Both the position numbers and the translations under genes were made by a program. Below the pieces are notes generated by a model. The model searched no databases. It was not told the origin of the DNA and worked only from the letters and a program-made list of their open reading frames with translations. From Anniella stebbinsi (Eukaryota > Chordata > Lepidosauria > Squamata > Anniellidae), in NCBI GenBank assembly GCA_029215795.1, contig JARDYH010000001.1:395535154-395599153 (forward strand): a DNA stretch of 64,000 bases, read 5' to 3'. How positions within the stretch are numbered: the stretch's first letter is position 1; each line of letters starts with the position of its first letter. This document shows positions 50,560 through 60,220 of this stretch, one piece after another.

Positions 50560-51010
50560 TTTTTTGACTTAAATAAAGCCTCTGAGGAGACTTACCGTTA
50601 AAACTTGCAACATTCTAAACACTTTTAAAAAAATTCAAACTTAAACAATTTGAAACTGCAAAAACAATTTAAAAACTTTAAAAATAGCAACACCAGCAGA
50701 ATTTGAGGGCAGGAGAATCTTGAATACAGAAGGTAGAGCGAAGATTTAAAATACCTCTCCAAAGGAAAATCAAAATGTTTTAATTGCCAGCCTAAAACTG
50801 AACATAGGGGCCAGCCTATCTTCCTTTGGGAGAGAGTTCCACAGCCGGGACGCTGCCACAGAGTAGGCCCTATCCCATGTTCCCATCAACTTAACATCTC
50901 TTTGTGGTGGGACAAACAAAGAGCATCTGAAGAAGATATTAAACTACAGGCAGGTTCACATGGAAAGAAGCGATGTTTCAGAGATCGTGGGACCCAAGCT
51001 ACTTAAAAAC
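50560..51010 (-). mobile_element. L2-type LINE 3' remnant
   Basis: AT-rich 3' UTR, then 'GGGAGAGAGTTCCACAGCCG', 'GCTGCCACAGAGTAGGCCCT' and 'GTGGGACCCAAGCTACTTAA', the minus-strand equivalents of the LWNSL and GLGP regions. Confidence 0.75.
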
Positions 51011-51094
51011 AATTTTGCTGTGTAAGTTAGTCCAGTTGCCTTTCATTTCCTCAATTCATTTGAACAGCTGGGAAAACCAGGTGACCCTTTAGAG

Positions 51095-51200
51095 AAACCT
51101 TCCCCAATTTGGCTCCCTCCAGATGTTTTTGGACTGAAACTCCCTGCTGGCTGGGGATGATGGAGGTTTTGGTCTGAAACATGGGAAAGGCTGCTCTACT
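51095..51200. mobile_element. Fold-back MITE, degraded
   Basis: 'CCTTCCCCAATTTGGCTCCC', TCCAGATGTTTTTGGACTGA and 'GCTGGCTGGGGATGATGGAG' with an eroded right arm. Confidence 0.6.
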
Positions 51201-51640
51201 GAGAGCCAGAGAGAGCTGAACTTACAAATGTAAAAAATCCTGAGTAGGTCACCCTGACCACCTCTTCAATGGATCAGAAATATCACTCCCAAAAAGATTT
51301 TAGTTCATCCCTTAGAATGACTTTGGGATTATAGTCTTCACTCTCACTGGATGATTGCTTTCATTTATGCAATATATGCACTTTAATTTACCTTGTGTGT
51401 GGATCCAGCTGGCCTTCTTCAAAGCTGTGCTCTGCTGTGAGGAATATTGGGCTCTCCTGGTTCTCAAAAAGGAAACACTTTGTTTCTAGGAGTGCTCATT
51501 GGCATCCTTGGTTCTTAATTCTAAGCGTATGTCCTCCCCTACTCTACACCTGGCTCCAGCTGGGAGGCCTCAGGTTTCTAGCAAGAACGAAGTAGATCCC
51601 GTGAGCCGGAAGTTGCCCACCCCTGCTTTGGAGAAGCGCC
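51201..51640. other. Unique DNA, no gene seen
   Basis: No supported gene. 'GCCACCCCTGCTTTGGAG'-like text near 51617 may be a hAT-type end. Confidence 0.4.
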
Positions 51641-51900
51641 TTTCATGGGAGTTGCTGTCCATGGTCCTGAAAACAAGCTGATGCTTTTTGATGAGCTCAT
51701 TGTGAATGTTTTCGTTATCAGAGGGGTGCATTTGTCACAAATACAGCCCAGACTCCCACACACGATGGAAGAAGGTCCTTTACAATTATTGCCAGCTACT
51801 TTCCATCAATTATTCCCTCCCAGTTTATGTTCTGCTGTAATTTTAAATCCCAGGAGAGCTTTTGAAATGAACAGACAAGCCTATGCATAGATCTTAACGG
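51641..51900. promoter_or_regulatory. Candidate conserved non-coding element
   Basis: Unique AT-balanced block with 'GATGAGCTCATTGTGAATGT', 'TTACAATTATTGCCAGCTAC', 'CCATCAATTATTCCCTCCCA' and 'GTAATTTTAAATCCCAGGAG'. Homeodomain-type ATTA cores recur and repeats are absent. Inference only. Confidence 0.3.
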
Positions 51901-51904
51901 CGGA

Positions 51905-52150
51905 AGAATGTCAGGAGAGTTTGGCTGGATCAGACCAAAGGTCTGTCACATGCAGTAACCTGTTCCCCACTGTGGCCAAGCAGATGAATTTGAGAAACCC
52001 ACAAGTGGGATGAGAGGCTAATAGGTGTCTCTGCCATGGCTCCACCATTCAGAGCTATAATGCATCTGAATATGGTCTTCCAGTTAACTCTCATGGCTAA
52101 TAGCCATCCTCTATGAATTCTCCTAACCATATAACACACGCCAAAGTTGT
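51905..52150 (+). repeat. Family K copy
   Basis: 'GGCTGGATCAGACCAAAGGT', 'CCCCACTGTGGCCAAGCAGA', 'CATGGCTAATAGCCATCCTC' and 'CTATGAATTCTCCTAACCAT' follow the family order and reach further 3' than the 2369 copy. Confidence 0.7.
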
Positions 52151-52374
52151 ACTTTTGGGATGGGAGTGTCTATCTTTAATCTACTGCCCATCAATGTCAT
52201 TGGGCAACTCAAAATTATAACGGGCAATAGCCAATACTGCCCACCTACTAGCGAGACCACTGCTAGTGTAATGGCAAGCTAGAAGATCTTGAAGCAACCA
52301 GAAATGAGCTGAAACACTAATTTCTGGAATGAAAAATGCCAGCATTTTCTGGGTTCTCCCCCACACCCCAAAGG
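52151..52374. other. Unique DNA
   Basis: No gene seen. Confidence 0.4.
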
Positions 52375-52440
52375 ACGCTTGCTACTGTTGCTGTGTTTTA
52401 TTGTACATCGCCTTGGGAGAGCTCCTGCTATTTAAATGTT
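52375..52440 (+). mobile_element. LINE tail fragment
   Basis: 'TTTTATTGTACATCGCCTTG' and GGAGAGCTCCTGCTATTTAA resemble an L2-type 3' terminal hairpin. Confidence 0.4.
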
Positions 52441-52454
52441 TTAAATGACATTTT

Positions 52455-52560
52455 TTGGTATTTGGGGCCTGACCATTTCACCTTTGGACCCACTCACCAC
52501 TGGAATGTGGTCCCTGGGATGTACTCTGAAACAGAATCCTTGGGCTGAAAGACGTTCAAG
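52455..52560 (-). mobile_element. Family F fragment, inverted
   Basis: 'CTCACCACTGGAATGTGGTC' and 'CTTGGGCTGAAAGACGTTCA' with AGACACCTGCT are the inverted left end of family F (42775, 55021). Confidence 0.6.
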
Positions 52561-52639
52561 ACACCTGCTGTAGAGGAAGGGGAAGGGGAAGATGCTCCAG
52601 AGGTCAGCCAGGTCTTCAGTCTGTCCTCCAACAGAGGTA

Positions 52640-53133
52640 ATACAAGGAGCATACAACTCCCCTGTTAAAACAGCTTCACTGGCTTCCAGTCTGTTTCCAG
52701 GCACAATTCAAAGTGCTGGTTATGACCTTTAAAGCCCTACATGGTTTGGGTCCAGGTTACTTGCGGGATCGCCTTCTCCCGTATAATACGTCCCGCACAC
52801 TCAGGTCCTCTGGGAAGAATGTACTCCAGTCAGCCAGAACTAGGCTGATGGGTGTTACCCAGAAGACCTTCTCTTCTGCCGCTCCCAGACTGTGGAATGG
52901 CCTGCTGGAGGAGATTCAACAAATTAGCAGTCTTCTGGAATTTAAGAGATCCGTGAAGACTGCTCTCTTCCAGCAAGCCTACCTAGTTGAATTTTAAGAT
53001 GTTTTTAATAATGTATTTGTTTTTATCTATTTTAATGGTTTATCTATTTTTATATTTATATTTATTGTTGTTCCTCACCTTGATCTGGATGGAGAGGTGG
53101 GTTATAAATAAATAAATAAATAAATAAATAAAT
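52640..53133 (+). mobile_element. L2-type LINE 3' end, second subfamily
   Basis: Reads 'VLVMTFKALHGLGPGYL' (about 52710-52760) and 'KTFSSAAPRLWNGLLEEI' (about 52860-52915), then a 3' UTR. Ends 'CACCTTGATCTGGATGGAGA' and (AAAT)n at 53105-53133. The tail hairpin differs from the 9040/14478 type. Confidence 0.85.
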
Positions 53134-53610
53134 AGCCCTATATGGCTCGGGTCCAGGTTATCTGAAGGACCGTATTCTCCCTTATGAGACTGCCTGTCCT
53201 CTGAGATCTTCAGGGGAGGTCTTTCTTTCAGTCCCACCACCATTACAGGAACACCTGGTGGGAACGCAGGAGAGGGCCTTCTCGGTGGCTGCCCCAGGGC
53301 TCTGGAAATCCCTTCCCAGGGAAGCTAGACTGGCTCCCTCCCTGGTGTGCTTCCGGAGGCAGGCTAAACTTTTTTTTGTTCTAGCTAGCCTTTGGGGAAT
53401 AATCTAGACCTCTGCTTATGCATTGTTTATATGCTGGATTTTTTTTTAAAAAAAATCGTCTTTTAAATGTTTTTAAATGTTTTTAAATGTTTTAAATATT
53501 TTAATATTGCATCATGTTTAATTATATTTTTAATTTTGGTATATCTCTATCTGTTTTAACCATACATATTTAAAACAACAACAACAACAGTAATAATATG
53601 CTGCTCTGAT
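53134..53610 (+). mobile_element. L2-type LINE 3' end, third subfamily
   Basis: Starts TAGCCCTATATGGCTCGGGT, continues 'GAACACCTGGTGGGAACGCA' and 'GGGCCTTCTCGGTGGCTGCC', and ends in T-rich 3' UTR with (CAA)n at 53575-53588. It abuts the (AAAT)n of the preceding LINE. Confidence 0.8.
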
Positions 53611-53742
53611 GCTCTGACTCTGAAGACTCATCCCCAGAACCACCTGGCCAAAAGAGTCCCACTATTTATTGTATATGGATTTGCTTTCTACCAAGTCAGA
53701 TGATTTGTCCCTTTGGCTGACCCGTTGACCCACCCTTTCCCA

Positions 53743-53850
53743 TGATGGTAGTTCTCCAGATGTCTTGGACTATAGTGTCTCTCATACCCAACCACTGGCC
53801 ATGTTGGCTGGGGCTGGGGGACCTACAGTCCAAGACATCCGAGGGGACTA
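53743..53850. mobile_element. Fold-back MITE (ACTCCCATCA type)
   Basis: 'TTCTCCAGATGTCTTGGACT', 'CCACTGGCCATGTTGGCTGG' and the inverted arm 'ACCTACAGTCCAAGACATCC' to ACTAGGTTGGG. Confidence 0.75.
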
Positions 53851-54124
53851 GGTTGGGTCTACACAGACTATCAGTAGCTCTCAAGGTCTTACGCACGGCT
53901 CTTTCCCCTCCATACTCCCTGAATCTCTTTTCAGTGGAGATGCCCCAGGTTGAACTAGGGGCTCTGACCCTATGCTAAGGCCCTTCCACTTCACATCGAC
54001 GTATTGCCTCGGGGCCAAATGAGATGTTGCCCCTTCCACAAAAGAAGAGGACGTGCCTGGATCCCTGATGGGTGAGCACAGGTGGGCCAAGATTCCAGGA
54101 ATGATGCAGGGGTCCAGCTGTTGA

Positions 54125-54395
54125 CTAAATGGCTGTAATCTCACACTCTGCCAGGGGCGGAGTGGGAGGCTCTGTGTGATGGCCGATTCCTCTCCGCGCT
54201 TCATCGTGATTCATGCGGCCTGTCAAGAGGCCGTTTTCCTCTGCCGCTGCTTCCTTCATTAGCTCGACTCACGCTAACAAGCAACAGAAGCGAACGCCAG
54301 TGGGGCAGCCTCCGTCTAATAACATCGGGCGAGGTCATAAAATCTTCCAGGAACGCACAGTGGGAGCAGCTGTGTTGGGCATTGCAGCAGGAAGA
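54125..54395. promoter_or_regulatory. Candidate conserved regulatory element
   Basis: Unique CpG-retaining block: 'TTCCTCTCCGCGCTTCATCG' at 54186, 'GATTCATGCGGCCTGTC' at 54208, 'TCATTAGCTCGACTCACGCT' at 54256, 'CTAATAACATCGGGCGAGGT' at 54316 and 'TTCCAGGAACGCACAG'. No transposon signature. Regulatory role is inferred. Confidence 0.35.
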
Positions 54396-54726
54396 AAGCA
54401 GGTAGATTTGAGTTCACAAAGAAAGAGTCTCAATTCCTCCCTCCCCCCACCTCAAATTCTTGAGGAAAGTTTTGTTGAGGTCACATAGTCAGGGTCTCCT
54501 TCAGAGGCAGCTGCCTTGCTCTGTGACAGAAGCTCCCAAAGTGAAAGCAGCACAAAAGGTTTATTAAGACCAACAAAAGTGTCATTGTAAGGAAATGAGA
54601 AAGTTTTCACGTTCACCAGAACTTGCTTGCATGGTTGATTTTGAATGATATGATGAGTGGCAGCAGCGTCATCAGTGCAGGACTTTGAGGGAGAAATCCA
54701 GGGGCTCCACTCAGGCCCCCTACAAC
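54396..54726. other. Unique DNA, no gene seen
   Basis: No supported gene or clear repeat. Confidence 0.4.
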
Positions 54727-54935
54727 CATTGGAGGCTGGTGACTCTTAAGTCAGTGGGATGGTGAATCCACTCCAAGTTTCGCTCAGAACCAGCCAGAAC
54801 TGTAAAGTAGCTATCCAAGGTGTGGAGAATTATCCAGTTTAACTCAGGGAGCTCCTTTAGAGTTCTGACTGGTTCTGACTGAAACAGGGAGTGGATTCGC
54901 CGCACCACTAATATCGGAGCAGCCAACCTTCACTG
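54727..54935. mobile_element. MITE family B, complete 209-bp copy
   Basis: The left arm CATTGGAGGCTGGTGACTC...CAGAACTGTAAAGTAGC and right arm GCTCCTTTAGAGTTCTGACT...GCCAACCTTCACTG are inverted. Flanks CCTACAAC (54719-54726) and CCTATGAC (54936-54943) agree at 6 of 8, a likely decayed hAT-type target duplication. Confidence 0.85.
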
Positions 54936-55020
54936 CCTATGACACATCCGGAGGACCAGAGTTCCCCAAGAGCTTGGAAGCTGCCGCCATCAATCACAAT
55001 AGACAGTCATGGGCTAGATC

Positions 55021-55390
55021 ATGGGTGTTCAACCTCTTTCAGTCCGACAACCCAATTCCATTTTGCAGAAGCTCCCAGGGGTCACATTCCAGTGGTGGGC
55101 AGGACAGAAGACCACCGAAAGGGCAAGATCAAAGGGAAAGGGGGCAGGAGCAAAATGCCAAATATATATCAGCATCTCTTGGCTTACAGCTCTTCCTGCT
55201 AGGAATTGAGCCTGAAGAGGATCAATTCAACCTTTTGGAATGGAGGAAAATCATGCAAAAACCGGTAAGCCACCAAATAATTGGCAGTTTGGGGAAAGGT
55301 GATGAGGCTCGGGGAAGAGGCACAGTATTCTTGGGGAGCCTGGATTGGGAGCTCTGATTTGGCTCATGGGCTTGAAGTTCAAAACCCATG
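55021..55390 (+). mobile_element. hAT-like family F, complete copy
   Basis: Left ATGGGTGTTCAACCTCTTTC, interior 'CAGGGGTCACATTCCAGTGG', 'GGCAAGATCAAAGGGAAAGG', 'GAGCCTGGATTGGGAGCTCT', right 'GGCTTGAAGTTCAAAACCCA'. About 370 bp. Confidence 0.75.
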
Positions 55391-55936
55391 GGCTAGATGG
55401 GGAAGTAGTCTGAGCTGATAGAAGGTAGCTTCACATGTTCATATATGCATAATATCTATCTATCCATCCAAACCTCATAATAATAATGCACATGAAGCAA
55501 GAAATCATCTATTGTATGTTTGGATTTTTGCTTGTCCTAAGAGCCTTGAGTGACCTTCCCTGATTGCTTCATACAACCAAAACCCGGGCAGCTGAAGTCT
55601 TGCATTTCCTTTGTAAAGCTATGAAGCCGAGGGCAGGCATCAGTGGAAACTTTGGGACAATCACAGCTGGCTATACCAAGCAAGCAAAATGTCACAAGAA
55701 AAGTACAAGCTGTGATTGAATCAGTTTTCCAAGGTTTGCTCTTGGAAACCAGAAAAGAAATCCATTGACTATTCCTTTCAATGCCAATAATGAATGGCAG
55801 AAACTGTTTTGCAGCAGCCAGGATGGAAAATCCCATCTAGTCCTTCAAATCAGAGTATTAAGAAAGTGGAGGAGTTCCACTCAAGTTCATTTCGTCCAGA
55901 TCCTGCAGTCGAATGGAATTCCACTCAACCATTATT
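55391..55936. other. Unique DNA, possible conserved part
   Basis: No gene. The block 55510-55830 is repeat-free with balanced composition. Confidence 0.4.
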
Positions 55937-56032
55937 TACTACTGCTACTACTACTATACAACTACTTCACTACTACTATTATATTATTACGACTATACTA
56001 CTACTATTGTCATCGTCATCATCATCGTTGTC

Positions 56033-56073
<41 letters not shown>
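55937..56073. repeat. Degenerate triplet microsatellite (TAC/ATC/ATT)
   Basis: A series of (CTA)n, (TCA)n, (GTT)n and (ATT)n blocks with imperfect junctions, ending in (ATT)11. Confidence 0.9.
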
Positions 56074-56074
<1 letters not shown>

Positions 56075-56152
56075 TGCGATCAGAGTACAAGAGCTTTGCA
56101 GAGTATAGGAGGTCAAGTCCCTGCATTGCTTTAGCCAGCACTCAGTGGATCA

Positions 56153-56154
<2 letters not shown>

Positions 56155-56196
<42 letters not shown>
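56155..56196. repeat. (AT)n microsatellite
   Basis: About 20 AT units. Confidence 0.95.
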
Positions 56197-56198
<2 letters not shown>

Positions 56199-56205
56199 TT
56201 TGGAT

Positions 56206-56302
56206 AGTTCCTTTAGAGTTCTGACTGGTTCTGACCGAAGCCTAGAGCAGATTCACTGCCCCACTGGCATTGGAACCACCAGCCTCCACTGCTTTCAGGA
56301 GT
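56206..56302. mobile_element. MITE family B, right arm only
   Basis: 'CCTTTAGAGTTCTGACTGGT', 'GATTCACTGCCCCACTGGCA' and ACCACCAGCCTCCACTG correspond to the right arm of 29317 and 54727. Confidence 0.75.
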
Positions 56303-56329
56303 GCATAGATACCCACACACCCTTCCTGT

Positions 56330-56611
56330 GGTCCCACCCACTTTCCACCAATGGCCAATAGTTTGGCAGTTTCTCCCCTTTTGCATACCCACCGCCTCCG
56401 CCATCAATTCTAAAAGGTCAAAATGCCTCTCCTAAGGCTGAGTTGCTGACAGGAAGAGCTTTAAAGTAAATACACCGGGGGGGGGGGTTGTTGTGTCTGT
56501 TTTGACCACACCCCTTTTGCCTCTGGCCCTGCCTACCGCCGGAAACTGGCTCCTAAGAGCGACTCCAACATTGGATTTGGGCCTCGGGCTGAACAATGTT
56601 CAACACCCTTG
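56330..56611 (-). mobile_element. hAT-like family F, inverted copy
   Basis: 'GGTCAAAATGCCTCTCCTAA', a G run (56475-56485), CACACCCCTTTTGCCTCTGG, 'GGGCCTCGGGCTGAACAATG' and TTCAACACCCTTG are the inverted family F text. Confidence 0.7.
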
Positions 56612-58450
56612 GTTTATTTATTTATTTATTTATTTATTGCATGTCTGTACCGCCCAATAGCCGAAGCTCCCTGGAAGGGTCGCAAAAATGAAGACCATAA
56701 CAATTATTCAAAATATAAAACAACAACAGTATAAAAACATAGTATATAAGAACGCAAGCAGGATAAAACCAAGCAGCAATATAGATTTAAAATACAAATT
56801 TAAATTAGGGGTGTGCACGGACCCCCCGGATCGGATCGGGACCCAGATCGGGACCTCCAATTTTGTCCCGGACCGGTTCGGACAAAATCGGAGGCCCCCC
56901 GGACCGGATCGAGTCCGATCCCGACCCAAAAATCGTACATTTTTGGATCGGCCGCCATTTTTTTCCCCATAGACTTGCATTGCAATGCAAGTCTATGAGG
57001 AAAAAATGGCGGCGGGTGGGTAAGGGGGGGCCTAACTCCCTCCCCCCCCCGGGGCCGTCCGCTGTGGACGGCCCCGGCAGGTAAACCCCCTCCCCCGCGC
57101 TCCCTACCCCCCCTGGGGCCGCCCGCTTCCATCCGCTGGCGCCCGCGGGCGCCAGCGGATAGAAGCGGACGGCTCCGGGGGGGGGGGTAAGCCCCCTTCC
57201 CCGCCACTGCTTACCTTCTCGGCCCGTCCGGCGCCGGCGGCTACTACCAGCGGGCTCCGCGGCCTACTCTCGAGTAGCGCGCCGGGTGATGACATCACCC
57301 GGCGCGCCACCCTGGAGCAGGCCGCGGAGCCTGCTGGTAGTAGTAGGCGCCGGCGCCGGACGGGAGCCGCCGGGCCGGGCAGGTAAGGGCCCCCCTCCCC
57401 CCTCCCCCCTCCGCGCGCCCCCTCCTCCCCTCCACGCACCCCCTCCTTACCTTCCCGGCCCGGCGGCTCCCGTCCGGCGCCGGCGCCTACTACTTCCAGC
57501 AGGCTCCGCGGCCTGCTCTAGGGTGGCGCGCCGGGTGATGACATCACCCGGCGTGCCACCCTAGAGCAGGCCGCGGAGCCTGCTAGTAGTAGTAGGCGCC
57601 GGCGCCGGACGGGAGCCACCGGGCCGAGAAGGTAAGTGCCCCCCTCCTCCCCCCCCCCGCTGTCCACTTTCATCGGCGGGCGCCCGCTGGCGCCCGCCAA
57701 TGGAAGCGGCGGTGGGCGCCAGTGGGCGCCGCCGATCCGCCGATCCGCCGAACCGGTTCGGAGCTTTTTCGGACCGGTTCGGATTGGATCGGCCGATCCA
57801 GCTGCGGGATCGGAAATCGGATAATTTATCCGATTTCCCACTGGACCGGACTCGGATCGTGGATCGGGTCCGATCCAGTGCACATCCCTAATTTAAATCA
57901 GCAAACTTAAAAATTAGACTAATAAGATGTTAAAATACAGAGAAAATAAAAAGGTCTTCACCTGGCATCTAAAGGAGTATAATGTAGGTGCCAGGCAAAC
58001 TTCTCTAGGGAGCTCATTCCACAGCCGGGGTGCCACAGCAGAGAAGGCCCTCCTCCTGGTAGCCACCTGTCTCACTTTCTTTGGCAGGGGCTCACGGAGA
58101 AGGACCCCTGAGGATAATCTTAGGGTCTGGGCAGGCACATATGGGAGGAGGTGTTCCTTCAGATAACCTGGCCCCAAGCCGTTTAGGGCTCTGAATGTTA
58201 ATACCAGCACTTTGAATCAGGCCTAGACCTGGACTGGCAGCCAGTGAAGCTGGAAAAGTGCTGGCATAATGTGGCCAGTCCCTGTTAACAGTCTGGCTGC
58301 CTTGTTTTGAAGCAGTTGGAGTTTCCGGACAATTTTCAAAGGCAGCCCCACATATAATGCATTGCAGTAATCCAGATGAGAGGTTATCACAGTGTGGATA
58401 ACTGTAGCTAGGCTCTCTCTGTCCAGCTATGGGCGCAGATGGTATATCAG
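56612..58450 (-). mobile_element. L2-type LINE 3' end split by a GC-rich element
   Basis: Minus-strand L2. Tail (TTTA)n at 56612-56640 and 'GTACCGCCCAATAGCCGAAG' at 56648. 3' UTR up to 56805, resuming at 57891. The coding remnant (58200-57920) reads 'VLTFRALNGLGPGYL' and 'AFSAVAPRLWNELPREV'. It continues to about 58440 with the 'DYCNALY' region eroded ('GCATTGCAGTAATCCAG'). Interrupted by 56806-57890. Confidence 0.85.
56806..57890. mobile_element. 1085-bp GC-rich palindromic hAT-like element
   Basis: Inserted in an L2 with a perfect 8-bp target duplication ATTTAAAT (56798-56805 and 57891-57898). Termini TAGGGGTGTGCACGGA and, inverted, TAGGGATGTGCACTGGA. The outer arms are dense in GGATCGG/CCGATCC and a GGACCGGTTCGGA motif. 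The centre is extremely GC-rich, with two large inverted blocks (57231-57389 and 57459-57634), each folding about GTGATGACATCAC. There is also a perfect 30-bp palindrome at 56968-56997. No transposase frame, so it is non-autonomous. 8-bp duplications are typical of hAT elements. Confidence 0.85.
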
Positions 58451-59315
58451 ATTAAAGCCCAGCAGTGACCATCATGCTGGCCATGTCCTCCTTTTCCTGC
58501 AAAGCTTTTCCGTGTCCTGCTATACCCTTAAGAAACTCTTGTGAGCAGTTCCTACCACCTCTTTCTCTCCCCCCACCTACAGAGTACACAACTGAAGTGC
58601 CAGATTGCTCTGACCTTCCCTTTAATAACATTTGCCCATGATGTTGACATGAGTGACAGGAAGGCACTCAGGTGGAGGCTTAGTTATTAGATCTGTGAAT
58701 ACCCACTGAAGCTACATGGAGCATCTTTATCTGCTGCCTCTCAATCGGAGGGAGGGGGAAGGAGAGAGAAAGTCAATTCCTTTCTCCTTCTCCTGCAATA
58801 TCCTGTGTCAGGGCACTGAACAAATAATAAAGAACAAAGTCCCTCTTCCAGAGGAGGCAGGCGCCTGACGCAGAGCGCAACGAACTGGGCCACTAACAAA
58901 TCTGTCATAGGAAAGGAGGAGGACAGGGATGGGACCGCTGTGTCTCCATTTGGCTACAGCAGCCTTGTCCAACCTGGGTACCTTCCATATGGGCTATCTG
59001 ACCTGTCAAGGGCTGATGGGAGTTGTAGTCAAGTTGGGGGAGGCTGGGTTAAAGCCACGCGCGAAGTGTTTGACATAGAATGACATCTTGGATACATTTT
59101 CAATCCCACAATTTCTCATCCAGCAAAATGTACATTTACACGCACGCTCTACATTGCATGCTGCTGACCTGAAGATGTCATAACCCACATGGAGCATTTA
59201 GGATAAAATTCCATGCTGTTCAGATTCCCATTTCCCATCCAGTTCCAAACCTCAAATGCTTGTGCCAGGACCAGAATATGTTGACATGTTCTGGTATCAG
59301 ATATTATAGTATCAG

Positions 59316-59317
<2 letters not shown>
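58451..59317. other. Mostly unique DNA with fold-back half
   Basis: No gene. 58966-59045 carries a half fold-back (CAACCTGGGTACCTTCCAT, GCTGATGGGAGTTGTAGTC). Purine-rich run near 58747-58775. Confidence 0.45.

Positions 59318-59365
<48 letters not shown>
59318..59365. repeat. (AT)n microsatellite with duplicated flank
   Basis: About 23 AT units, followed by two near-identical copies of 'ATATGGAAGGAGCAAYCATA' (59360 and 59386). Confidence 0.9.
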
Positions 59366-59366
<1 letters not shown>

Positions 59367-59479
59367 AAGGAGCAATCATACAAATATATATGGAAGGAGC
59401 AACCATACAAGGAAATGTCCATGATCCTGTCCTCTCTTCCTTCAAGGATGCTTCCCAGATTGTAAGAACTATGAAAGTA

Positions 59480-59675
59480 TTAATTCCTGGGCTCATTGTA
59501 CTGAGTCAGACTCTTGGTCTATCTAACCCAGTTCTGTTGACACTGACTGGCAGCAGCAGTATGGGGTTTTAGGCAGGTTTCTTTCCTAGCCCTATGTAGA
59601 GCTCTGGGGGATTGAACCTGGGACCTTCTACATGTAAGGCAGGGGTTCTACCACTGAGCAACACCCCCACCCTTT
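59480..59675 (-). mobile_element. tRNA-derived SINE
   Basis: Minus strand: the head 'GCTCAGTGGTAGAACCCCTG' and box B GGTTCAATCC (from 'GGGGGATTGAACCTGGGACC' on the plus strand at 59607). The body ends 'CTGAGTCAGACTCTTGGTCT'. Same family as 33470. Confidence 0.85.
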
Positions 59676-60049
59676 GGTTCACTCTTCTCATTCCCATCAA
59701 ACACTTACACACATTCCTAGCCCTCTTCCTTTTGTTTAGCAACCACAAAATCTGTTTTCCTCTCCTCTGGAGAGGATTCATTTCCTTGTAACAGATAACC
59801 TCTTTCTCGTGGCACAGATCTCATTTTGGTCCCAGGCTTGGGTCCCCTGACAGCATGCCAGGGAGTGGGGGAATCATATTCAGTGACAGCACTTCAAACC
59901 TGGATGCCAGATTCTAATCTAGATGTCAAAATGGGAAGTACGTACAAACATTAAAGGTGCCTGCTATGCTATGATTGCACATATAAGATTCAATTCAATT
60001 TGATTTGAATTGCAGAACACTTCATAACACACCAGTCAGGAAAATGGTT
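59676..60049. other. Unique DNA, no gene seen
   Basis: No supported gene. Confidence 0.4.
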
Positions 60050-60220
60050 GTCGCTCAGGCAAAGCCCTGGACCAAACAGGAAGCCCTTGATAGCCCTTCC
60101 TGTCTAGGAAGGGCCAATAGCCAGCTCCAGATGCTCCAAAACTGCAGTTCCAGGGGATCACCACATGAGGCAGCTGCACACAGAGGGTTTCCGGTTCTAG
60201 CTCTGGCAGCTCCAGAGGCC
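60050..60220 (+). repeat. Unnamed repeat family J, copy 2
   Basis: 'GCTCAGGCAAAGCCCTGGAC', 'CTTCCTGTCTAGGAAGGGCC', 'CCAGATGCTCCAAAACTGCA' and 'CACCACATGAGGCAGCTGCA' parallel 48085-48300. Confidence 0.55.

Noticed and set aside
55765..56361. A 198-residue plus-strand frame
   Set aside because: Tyr/Leu-rich translation of triplet and AT microsatellites.
56688..57910. GC-rich CpG island promoter
   Set aside because: The block has transposon termini and a perfect 8-bp target duplication, so its CpG richness belongs to a mobile element. Promoter activity is not excluded but not supported.
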